A stretch of DNA of 10,406 bases. It comes from Lachnospiraceae bacterium. GTDB taxonomy: Bacteria; Bacillota_A; Clostridia; Lachnospirales; Lachnospiraceae. The stretch is taken from positions 1 through 10,406 of the forward strand of contig JAFQDI010000033.1 of assembly GCA_017416055.1 (NCBI GenBank). Direction: 5' to 3'. The stretch's first letter is position 1. Each line of letters begins with the position of its first letter. Shown here one piece after another: positions 1 through 5,871 of the stretch. The notes under the pieces are model-generated. The model was given only the letters and a program-made list of their open reading frames with translations, searched no databases and had not been told where the DNA came from. Position numbers and translations under genes: made by a program.

Positions 1-643
1 ATACGATGAGAACGGAAAACCCGTTCGTCTGGATGCGGTAGTTATTTCCACCCAGCATGACCCGGATGTGACTCAGGAGCAGATTCATGAGGATGTGCGC
101 AAATATGTGATGGATCCCGTTCTGCCCGCAGAGCTGATCGATGATCAGACCAAGTTTTATATTAACCCCACCGGACGTTTTGTTATCGGAGGACCTGTCG
201 GAGACAGCGGTCTGACCGGAAGAAAGATTATCGTAGACACATATGGTGGATATGCACGCCATGGCGGTGGTGCATTCTCCGGAAAGGACTGCACGAAAGT
301 GGACCGCTCCGCAGCATATGCAGCCCGCTACGTGGCAAAGAACATTGTTGCAGCAGGCCTGGCGGACAAGTGTGAGATACAGCTTTCTTATGCAATCGGT
401 GTGGCACGCCCCACTTCCATCATGGTGGACACCTCCGGCACCGGAAAAGTATCCGATGAAAAGCTGGTGGAGATCATCCGAAAGCATTTTGACCTGCGTC
501 CCGCCGGAATCATCCGTATGCTTGATCTGAGAAAGCCGGTCTACAAGCAGACTGCAGCTTACGGCCATTTTGGACGCGATGATCTTGATTTGGCTTGGGA
601 GCACCTGGACAAGGTGGACGAATTGAAAGCATATCTCGCGTGA
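1..643 (+). CDS. metK: S-adenosylmethionine synthetase (methionine adenosyltransferase), 3' part
   Basis: Makes S-adenosylmethionine from methionine and ATP, releasing phosphate and pyrophosphate; a cytoplasmic enzyme. The start lies before the window; the reading frame begins at base 2 and gives the C-terminal 213 residues, roughly the last half of a protein usually a little under 400 residues. Visible signatures are [16 protein letters not shown] (about visible residues 68-83), the glycine-rich family signature GGGAFSGKD (88-96) followed by [17 protein letters not shown], and [12 protein letters not shown]. One small oddity is Cys after GKD where most homologues have Pro (GKDPTKVDRS); I believe this occurs in related Clostridia and it should not matter. 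The GTG at 68 is an internal codon, not a start. The glucokinase gene follows after 43 bases with no clear terminator, so read-through is possible. Confidence 0.97.
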   Translation, partial: YDENGKPVRLDAVVISTQHDPDVTQEQIHEDVRKYVMDPVLPAELIDDQTKFYINPTGRFVIGGPVGDSGLTGRKIIVDTYGGYARHGGGAFSGKDCTKVDRSAAYAARYVAKNIVAAGLADKCEIQLSYAIGVARPTSIMVDTSGTGKVSDEKLVEIIRKHFDLRPAGIIRMLDLRKPVYKQTAAYGHFGRDDLDLAWEHLDKVDELKAYLA

Positions 644-686
644 AAGGGCCGATCGTAGAAACGATTAGCGGCGAAATGGAGAAGAG

Positions 687-1631
687 ATGAAAACGTGTAT
701 AGGAATCGATGTTGGAGGTACTACCGTTAAGCTGGGTATCTTCACGGAAGATGGAACTCTTTTGGAGAAATGGGAGATTCCGACTCGGATTGAGAATGGC
801 GGAAAGAACATTCTTCCTGATATCGCAGATGCAGTTTTGGAAAAGCTTCGGGAGAAGGACATTCCTGCGGAAGAAATTCTTGGCGCAGGAATAGGTGTTC
901 CGGGAGCAATGATGCCTGACGGCCAGGTAGCGATGTGTGTAAACCTAGGTTGGCGCGATCTGAATCCTGCGAGGGAACTGGAGAAGCTGCTGAAAGGCAT
1001 TCCGGTCAAGGGAGGAAATGATGCGAATGTCGCAGCTCTCGGCGAATATTGGCAGGGTGGCGGCAAAGGATATAACAGCGTTGCAATGGCGACACTGGGA
1101 ACCGGGGTTGGTTGTGGTATTATCCTCAACGGCGAGGTGATGGTTGGAAGCAAAGGGATGGGCGGCGAACTCGGCCACTTCCCCGTGAATCGTCAGGAGA
1201 CGGAAAGGTGCAATTGTGGCGGCTACGGTTGTTTGGAGTTGTATTCCTCTGCGACCGGTTTAGTTCGTCTTGCGAAGCGTCATATGGCAGCGTCGGATGA
1301 GGCATCTGTTCTCCGCGAGAAAGATACATTGACGGCAAAGGATGTTCTGGATGCCGCAAAAGCGGGAGATTGTTTGGCGGATTCTGTGGTGGATGAGGCC
1401 ATGGACTATCTTGCATTGGGACTGACTTATGTGTCCTACACCGTCGATCCCGAGGTTTATGTCATCGGTGGCGGCGTATCCAAGGCCGGGGAGTTTCTGC
1501 TCGATAAGATCAGGAAACATTATGAGGGTTATGTTAAACCCAGAGAAAAGGCGGCAAAGATCACGTTGGCGACGCTTGGCAATGATGCCGGAATTTACGG
1601 TGCGGCAAAATTGGTACTGAACAACAGATGA
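687..1631 (+). CDS. glk: ROK family glucokinase
   Basis: Phosphorylates glucose with ATP to glucose-6-phosphate in the cytoplasm, feeding glycolysis. The 314 residues fit the usual length of ROK glucokinases. Seen in order: the N-terminal phosphate-binding loop IGIDVGGTTVKLGI (residues 5-18); GNDANVAALGE (110-120) with the expected catalytic Asp112; the ATP-binding LGTGVGCGIILNG (137-149); and the ROK zinc site, GGELGH (His164) followed by CNCGGYGCLE (Cys175, Cys177, Cys182). Near the C terminus VIGGGVSKAG is the second nucleotide-binding glycine segment. There is no N-terminal winged helix, so this is a kinase and not a ROK repressor. The ATG at 687 is preceded by GGAGAAGAG (678-686). It may be co-transcribed with metK. 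Glucose is the best substrate guess from the motif pattern, but other hexoses such as N-acetylmannosamine cannot be excluded by eye. Confidence 0.93.
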   Translation: MKTCIGIDVGGTTVKLGIFTEDGTLLEKWEIPTRIENGGKNILPDIADAVLEKLREKDIPAEEILGAGIGVPGAMMPDGQVAMCVNLGWRDLNPARELEKLLKGIPVKGGNDANVAALGEYWQGGGKGYNSVAMATLGTGVGCGIILNGEVMVGSKGMGGELGHFPVNRQETERCNCGGYGCLELYSSATGLVRLAKRHMAASDEASVLREKDTLTAKDVLDAAKAGDCLADSVVDEAMDYLALGLTYVSYTVDPEVYVIGGGVSKAGEFLLDKIRKHYEGYVKPREKAAKITLATLGNDAGIYGAAKLVLNNR

Positions 1632-1668
1632 AATTTATGTGAAAGCGAATGTTTTCCGAGAGAATCAC

Positions 1669-1697
1669 TTGAATATTTTTTTTAAGTGTGCTATGAT
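1669..1697 (+). promoter_or_regulatory. Sigma-A type promoter with extended -10
   Basis: A -35 element TTGAAT (1669-1674) and a -10 element TATGAT (1692-1697) are separated by exactly 17 bases. A TG at 1689-1690 one base before the -10 box gives an extended -10. The spacer holds a run of eight T residues (1676-1683). Transcription would start near 1704, leaving about 43 bases before the ATG of the small membrane protein gene. Confidence 0.8.
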
Positions 1698-1746
1698 GTT
1701 TGGTATCTGAATAAAATGACTTTACGCGGAAAGGCAGGATACATAG

Positions 1747-2010
1747 ATGAGTCAGGAGAAAGTGAATAAGTACAAAGAAGAAAAGGCGAATCGTAAAGAA
1801 TTGATCGCGAAGAAGAAAAAACAGCAGGCCAGAAATAAAGTAATCGCTATTGTGGTTGCAGTGGTGTTGGCAGTTGGAGCAGTCGGAGCTATCGGTTTGA
1901 CCATTCGCAATGAGTACAACGCATATATCAATTCTCTGCCCAGCTACAGCTCAACCACCTATATCGTATCTGACGATGCAGGCATTATGAGTGCGGAAGA
2001 AGCAGAATAA
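1747..2010 (+). CDS. Small single-pass membrane protein of unknown function (87 aa)
   Basis: I do not recognise a function. The protein has three parts: a very basic, charged N-terminal helix (residues 1-31, starting SQEKVNKYKEEKANRKE and including KKKKQQARNK), one Ala/Val/Ile/Gly-rich transmembrane segment (about 32-53), and a short polar tail (54-87) ending in acidic residues. The positive-inside rule puts the N terminus in the cytoplasm and the tail outside. There is no cleavage site of obvious quality and no lipobox, so it is a membrane anchor rather than a secreted protein. The opening motif resembles small proteins I recall from other Lachnospiraceae genomes, but this is memory and not a search. 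A weak AGGCAGGA (1732-1739) precedes the ATG. It has its own promoter and terminator, so it is probably monocistronic. Confidence 0.8.
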   Translation: MSQEKVNKYKEEKANRKELIAKKKKQQARNKVIAIVVAVVLAVGAVGAIGLTIRNEYNAYINSLPSYSSTTYIVSDDAGIMSAEEAE

Positions 2011-2021
2011 TAGACACAGGC

Positions 2022-2060
2022 AGGCTGTTTCGGAGATACTCTGAGGCAGCCTTTTCTTGC
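2022..2060 (+). terminator. Strong intrinsic terminator after the small membrane protein gene
   Basis: A 14-base arm AGGCTGTTTCGGAG (2022-2035), a 3-base loop (2036-2038) and the arm CTCTGAGGCAGCCT (2039-2052) pair along their whole length with three G-T wobbles. A T-rich tract (TTTTCTT, 2052-2058) follows directly. This is a textbook Rho-independent terminator 11 bases after the stop codon at 2010, and it separates the small gene from the pyrophosphatase operon. Confidence 0.9.
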
Positions 2061-2087
2061 TTCATAGGAAACTTCGTTTCTGTGAAG
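2060..2087 (+). other. Second stem-loop just after the terminator
   Basis: Bases 2060-2072 (CTTCATAGGAAAC) and 2076-2087 (GTTTCTGTGAAG) form a 12-pair stem with one bulged G, one G-T pair and the loop TTC. No T tract follows on the + strand, so it is not a second terminator. It lies 60 bases before the pyrophosphatase start codon and may be part of that gene's leader, or simply protect an RNA end. No convincing promoter is visible between the terminator and the ATG at 2148. Confidence 0.5.
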
Positions 2088-2147
2088 AAAAACCGCTCCG
2101 CGCAGACGTGCGTGGATGTTGGATTCAGGAGAAAGAGAGGGAATATC

Positions 2148-3797
2148 ATGGAACAAGCAGGAAAAACCATCGTGATTGGCCATCGCAATCCGGATACCGA
2201 TTCGATCTGTTCTGCAATCGCATACGCCAGATTGAAGACCATTGTGACCGGAAAGGCGCATGTTCCCGGAAGAGCGGGAGCAGTGAGCCCGGAGACGAAG
2301 TACGTGCTTGATCGATTTGGTGAAGAAGAACCGATGTTTTTCGAGTCGATTGGAACTCAGATCAAGGATATTGATATTCACCGAAGCCCGGGCGTTGACA
2401 AAAATATTTCCCTGAAGAAGGCGTGGGCCTTGATGAAGGGCAGCGGTATGGTGACTCTTCCCATCACACAGGATGGACGACTTGAGGGCCTGATCACCAT
2501 GGGGGACATTGCGAACTCCTACATGAATGTGTATGATAATCATATTTTGGCGGAGGCAAAGACCTCTTACCGGAATATTATTGAGACGTTGGAAGGCGAG
2601 ATGGTGGTAGGTGATCCGGATGCCATCTTTGACAAAGGAAATGTTCTGGTGGCAGCGGCAAATCCGGACTTGATGGAGAACTTCATCAAGGAGCATGATC
2701 TGGTCATCCAGGGAAACCGTTACGAGTCCCAGCTCTGTGCGATTGAGATGAACGCAGACTGTATCGTGGTGACGAACGGTGCGCCGATCTCTGTGACGAT
2801 CAAGAAACTGGCAGAAGAAAAAAACTGCGCAGTGATTACCACCCCTTATGAGACCTTCACTGTGGCGCGTCTGATCAATCAGAGCATGCCGATCAGCCAT
2901 TTCATGAAGACCTCCGGACTGGTCAAGTTCAGTGTGGATGATGATGTACACGAGATTCGCGAGATCATGGCAAAGGAACGTTTTCGCGGATTCCCTGTTT
3001 TGGATGAGAACGGTGATTATTACGGAATGATCTCCAGACGAAACCTGCTGGGAATGAAGAGAAAACAGGTGATTTTGGTGGATCACAACGAGCGCGCCCA
3101 AGCGGTGGAAGGTATCGAGAATGCGGAGATTGTTGAAATCATTGACCATCATCGCCTGGCAGCGATTGAGACGGTTCAGCCGGTTTATTTCCGCAATCAG
3201 CCCTGGGGATGTACTGCGACGATCATTTATCAGATGTACCGTGAGGAGGGAGTAGAAGTGGATGCGCGGACAGCAGGTCTTCTCTGTTCTGCGATCATCT
3301 CAGACACGCTTTTGTTCCGGTCTCCGACCTGTACGCCGGTGGATAAGGCGGCAGCACTTGAGCTGGCAGCGATCGCGGGGGTAGACGCGGATGCCTTGGG
3401 CAAGGAGATGTTTGCCGCGGGAAGCAAACTGAAAAATAAGACAGGGCAGGAATTGTTCTATCAGGACTATAAAGTGTTTGACTGGGAAGGAACCACGGTC
3501 GGCATCGGTCAGATCAGTTCACTTGACGAGGTGGAGCTTGCCGAGGTCAAAAAGAAAGTGCTGGATTACATGGATAAAATGAGCGGAAGACGTGGAACCG
3601 ACATGTTCTTCATCATGTTGACCAGTATTCTTCATGAGTACAGTGAGGTGCTCTGTGATGGACAGACAGCACTCAAATTGCTGAAAACAGCATTCCCCGA
3701 GGCATTGATGGAGGAAAAATCAGGGGTTTTACCCGGTGTGGTTTCACGCAAAAAGCAGCTGATTCCTGTGCTGATGGATGTTTGGCAGAGTTTATAA
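2148..3797 (+). CDS. ppaC: Manganese-dependent inorganic pyrophosphatase with CBS and DRTGG domains (family II)
   Basis: Hydrolyses pyrophosphate to phosphate in the cytoplasm, pulling forward reactions that release pyrophosphate. The 549 residues split as follows: N-terminal DHH domain with the metal site GHRNPDTDS (His12, Asp16, Asp18); first CBS repeat (about 80-125); DRTGG-type domain (about 140-245); second CBS repeat (about 250-302); continued DHH domain with LVDHNE (Asp312) and IIDHHR (Asp333, His334, His335); SDTLLFRSPT (Asp386); and the C-terminal DHHA2 domain with SRKKQ (533-537), which binds substrate. All family II catalytic residues I can check are present. Plain family II enzymes are about 310 residues; the extra length is the CBS-DRTGG-CBS insert, which in studied homologues binds adenine nucleotides and controls activity. 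The ATG at 2148 is chosen because GAGAGGG (2135-2141) precedes it; the frame stays open back to 2082 but that stretch has no ribosome binding site. The shikimate-kinase-like gene follows after 26 bases. Confidence 0.95.
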   Translation: MEQAGKTIVIGHRNPDTDSICSAIAYARLKTIVTGKAHVPGRAGAVSPETKYVLDRFGEEEPMFFESIGTQIKDIDIHRSPGVDKNISLKKAWALMKGSGMVTLPITQDGRLEGLITMGDIANSYMNVYDNHILAEAKTSYRNIIETLEGEMVVGDPDAIFDKGNVLVAAANPDLMENFIKEHDLVIQGNRYESQLCAIEMNADCIVVTNGAPISVTIKKLAEEKNCAVITTPYETFTVARLINQSMPISHFMKTSGLVKFSVDDDVHEIREIMAKERFRGFPVLDENGDYYGMISRRNLLGMKRKQVILVDHNERAQAVEGIENAEIVEIIDHHRLAAIETVQPVYFRNQPWGCTATIIYQMYREEGVEVDARTAGLLCSAIISDTLLFRSPTCTPVDKAAALELAAIAGVDADALGKEMFAAGSKLKNKTGQELFYQDYKVFDWEGTTVGIGQISSLDEVELAEVKKKVLDYMDKMSGRRGTDMFFIMLTSILHEYSEVLCDGQTALKLLKTAFPEALMEEKSGVLPGVVSRKKQLIPVLMDVWQSL

Positions 3798-3823
3798 AAC
3801 GATAAAGATAAGAGACTGAAAAT

Positions 3824-4363
3824 ATGGGACATAATTGGGATAATATTATATTAGTGGGTATGCCCGGATCGGGCAAGAGCACAATCGGGATGCGTTTGGC
3901 CAAGGAATTCGGATATGAGTTTGTAGATGGCGACCATGTGATTGAGGAGTGCCACAAAAAGACCCTGAAGGAAATCATCGCCGAATGCGGCAATGACGGA
4001 TTTAAACAGGTGGAAAGTGCGGCACTGTGCAGCCTTAATGTTCATCGCACGGTGATTGCACCGGGAGGAAGTGTCTGCTATGAGCCGGAGGCAATCGCAC
4101 ATTTGCGCTCAATCGGAACCGTTATTTTTCTGGATGTGAGTTATCAGACACTGAAGCAACGCCTGGGCGATTTGGTAGCGCGCGGTGTGGTGTTGAAACC
4201 GGGAATGACGCTGAAAGACTTATATAACGAGCGAGTACCGCTTTATCGGGAAAGCTCAGATATGATCATTGAGGAGGGCAGGCGTTCGATTGCCCAGACC
4301 GTGGCAGTGGTAAAAGAGAGAATCCTGAACGAGCAGCAAGGAGAGGGAAATGATACAGATTGA
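3824..4363 (+). CDS. Shikimate kinase-like P-loop kinase, divergent substrate site
   Basis: A 179-residue member of the shikimate kinase/gluconate kinase group of small P-loop kinases, usual length for the family. The fold is clear: Walker A GMPGSGKST (residues 12-20), FVDGDHVIE (34-41) matching the DxD region, a lid region around ARGVVLKPG (119-127), and NERVPLYRE (135-143) matching the family's RxPLYRE. Two substrate-site positions differ from classical AroK. The FRxxE motif, whose Arg contacts shikimate, reads FKQVE (60-64), and the GGG motif reads GGS (81-83). Close relatives are commonly labelled shikimate kinase, but these changes leave the true substrate open, so I give no gene symbol. 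The ribosome binding site is weak (AAGAGA, about 3809-3814), suggesting coupling to the gene 26 bases upstream. The 3' end overlaps murC by 14 bases, so the two are translated from one message. Confidence 0.75.
   Translation: MGHNWDNIILVGMPGSGKSTIGMRLAKEFGYEFVDGDHVIEECHKKTLKEIIAECGNDGFKQVESAALCSLNVHRTVIAPGGSVCYEPEAIAHLRSIGTVIFLDVSYQTLKQRLGDLVARGVVLKPGMTLKDLYNERVPLYRESSDMIIEEGRRSIAQTVAVVKERILNEQQGEGNDTD
4338..4343 (+). promoter_or_regulatory. Ribosome binding site of murC inside the upstream gene
   Basis: AAGGAG lies six bases before the ATG at 4350 and is embedded in the last codons of the kinase gene. The overlap of the two reading frames and this strong site point to translational coupling. 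Confidence 0.8.
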
Positions 4364-5726
4364 TTTTGATCGACCGTCAGCCGTACATTTTATCGGAATC
4401 GGCGGTATCAGCATGAGCGGATTGGCTGAGGTGCTTCTGCAGAGAGGCTTTACCGTATCCGGATCGGATTGGCAGGCATCTACATTGACCGAGCATCTGG
4501 TGGCGCATGGTGCTACCGTGTATATTGGACAGGAAACAGACCATATCACTTCGGAGAGTGGAATCGTCGTCTATACGGCAGCGAACCGTTCGGATAACCC
4601 GGAGTATGTGCGTGCGGTGGAATTGGGGCTTCCCATGTTGACCCGTGCGGAACTGCTTGGGCAGATGATGCATAACTATGAGACGGCGATCGCAATTTCC
4701 GGAACCCACGGAAAGACAACGACAACGTCTATGGTGTCCGAGATCTTTATGAAGGCAGATGCAAATCCCACGATCAGCGTAGGCGGCATTTTGCACTCCA
4801 TCGGTGGCAATATCCGGCTCGGCGGAACAGGAACCTTTATCACCGAGGCTTGTGAGTACACCAACAGCTTTTTGTCCTTCTTCCCGACGATCGCGGCGAT
4901 CTTAAATGTCCGCGAGGATCATTTGGATTTCTTTAAGGATATCAATGATATCCGGCATTCCTTCCACGAATTTGCGAAGCTGGTTCCAAAGGGCGGCCTT
5001 CTGGTGATCAATGAAGAGATCGAGCGGCTTGCGGAATTGACCGAAGACCTTTCCTGCCGTGTACGCACTTTCGGCATTCACGGAGGTCATCCGGATTATC
5101 GCGCGGAACTGTGTAATGAAAACGGAAAGAATCGTTTTGTGATTTACCGCGCCGGGGAGAGATGGTGCGATATTACCCTTAAAGTGCCAGGGGAGCACAA
5201 TGTGATGAATGCACTGGCGGCTGCGGCGATTGCAGATGAATGTGGCATTTCTCCTGCAGTGATCGCGGAAGCACTCGGAGAGTTTACCGGAGCGGAGCGT
5301 CGTTTCGAATATAAGGGCGAGGTGAATGGTGCGACGATCATTGATGACTATGCACATCATCCCGATGAGATCGAGGCAACATTGCGTGCTGCACAGACGA
5401 TGAAGCGCGGAAGATTGTGGTGTGTGTTCCAGTCTCACACTTATACCCGGACAAAGGCGCTGCTGCACGAATTTGCGGAAGCTCTCTGCATTGCGGATGA
5501 GGTGGTGCTGGCGAAGATTTTTCCGGCCCGAGAGGAGGACATTTACGGGGTGAGCTCCGCAGATATTGTCGAACATTTGGCGCAAATGGGGAAAAAAGCG
5601 ATCTATCTGGAATCCTTTGAGGAGATTGAGGAGTACTTGATGGAGAGACTTATCCCCGGAGATATGTTGATAACTATGGGGGCGGGAAACGTTGTAAACA
5701 TTGGAGATGACCTTCTTCATCGATAG
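4350..5726 (+). CDS. murC: UDP-N-acetylmuramate--L-alanine ligase
   Basis: Adds L-alanine to UDP-N-acetylmuramate using ATP, the first amino acid step of the peptidoglycan stem peptide, in the cytoplasm. The 458 residues match the usual length. Domain 1 has the Rossmann loop HFIGIGGISMSGLAEVL (13-29), GSD at 38-40 and VVYTAAN. Domain 2 has the ATP loop GTHGKTTTT (118-126), TEACEY (165-170) and NVREDHLDFF (186-195). The C-terminal domain has GEHNVMNALAAAA, GAERRFE, IDDYAHHPDEI, FQSHTYTRTKAL, IFPAREEDIYGVS and MGAGNV, all typical of MurC rather than MurD, MurE, MurF or Mpl. The start has a strong AAGGAG and overlaps the preceding kinase. No terminator follows: the stop codon at 5724-5726 is immediately followed by the first DnaA box. 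Confidence 0.97.
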   Translation: MIQIDFDRPSAVHFIGIGGISMSGLAEVLLQRGFTVSGSDWQASTLTEHLVAHGATVYIGQETDHITSESGIVVYTAANRSDNPEYVRAVELGLPMLTRAELLGQMMHNYETAIAISGTHGKTTTTSMVSEIFMKADANPTISVGGILHSIGGNIRLGGTGTFITEACEYTNSFLSFFPTIAAILNVREDHLDFFKDINDIRHSFHEFAKLVPKGGLLVINEEIERLAELTEDLSCRVRTFGIHGGHPDYRAELCNENGKNRFVIYRAGERWCDITLKVPGEHNVMNALAAAAIADECGISPAVIAEALGEFTGAERRFEYKGEVNGATIIDDYAHHPDEIEATLRAAQTMKRGRLWCVFQSHTYTRTKALLHEFAEALCIADEVVLAKIFPAREEDIYGVSSADIVEHLAQMGKKAIYLESFEEIEEYLMERLIPGDMLITMGAGNVVNIGDDLLHR

Positions 5727-5806
5727 TTATCCACATTATCCACATTGTTATCCACACAAGTAATCCACAGAGTTGTCCACTGTAAATGTACGTAAATTGT
5801 GGATAA
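5727..5806. promoter_or_regulatory. DnaA-box cluster (six boxes in 80 bases)
   Basis: Perfect matches to the DnaA box TTATCCACA lie at 5727-5735, 5736-5744 and 5748-5756, all in the same direction. A one-mismatch copy TAATCCACA lies at 5761-5769 and a two-mismatch copy TTGTCCACT at 5773-5781. A perfect inverted copy TGTGGATAA lies at 5798-5806. Start-to-start spacing of the direct copies is 9, 12, 13 and 12 bases, close to one helical turn, so they could load DnaA side by side on one face of the DNA. The array begins on the first base after the murC stop and ends 65 bases before the next start codon. No AT-rich unwinding region and no dnaA or dnaN gene is nearby. Likely roles are DnaA titration, DnaA-dependent transcription control of the downstream genes, or both. 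Confidence 0.85.
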
Positions 5807-5807
5807 G

Positions 5808-5814
5808 TGTCGAA
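5808..5814 (+). promoter_or_regulatory. Possible Spo0A box next to the DnaA boxes
   Basis: TGTCGAA matches the Spo0A target consensus TGNCGAA and begins two bases after the last DnaA box ends. A seven-base motif is expected about once per window by chance, and two more copies fall inside coding sequence here (5566-5573 and 9413-9420), so this is tentative. Confidence 0.25.
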
Positions 5815-5859
5815 TCAGAGGACAGTTGGACGAATGGAGAAATAATTTGCCGAACAGAC

Positions 5860-5865
5860 GGGAGG
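5860..5865 (+). promoter_or_regulatory. Ribosome binding site that fixes the GTG start of the AI-2E family gene
   Basis: GGGAGG sits six bases before GTG at 5872. The frame is open further upstream to a TTG at 5773, but that TTG lies in a DnaA box, has no ribosome binding site, and would add 33 residues unlike the family's N terminus. Confidence 0.85.
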
Positions 5866-5871
5866 ATTTAC

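Noticed and set aside
648..672. Stem-loop between metK and glk (GCCG-ATCGT / ACGAT-TAG-CGGC) as a terminator
   Set aside because: It has a three-base bulge and no T tract follows, so termination is not supported.
1959..3152. Long open frame of 397 codons on the - strand opposite the pyrophosphatase gene
   Set aside because: It is opposite a clearly conserved gene, has no recognisable domain, and its His/Ile/Leu-rich composition is typical of an antisense shadow.
4902..5720. 272-codon open frame on the - strand opposite murC
   Set aside because: Antisense shadow of a strongly conserved gene, with no domain signature.
5727..5871. Main chromosomal replication origin
   Set aside because: DnaA boxes are dense, but there is no dnaA or dnaN, no AT-rich unwinding region and no evident DnaA-trio repeats, and the flanking genes are not those usual at clostridial origins. 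Genome-wide GC skew would settle it.
5773..5871. N-terminal extension of the AI-2E family gene from TTG at 5773
   Set aside because: The TTG lies in a degenerate DnaA box without a ribosome binding site, while GTG at 5872 has GGGAGG at ideal spacing.
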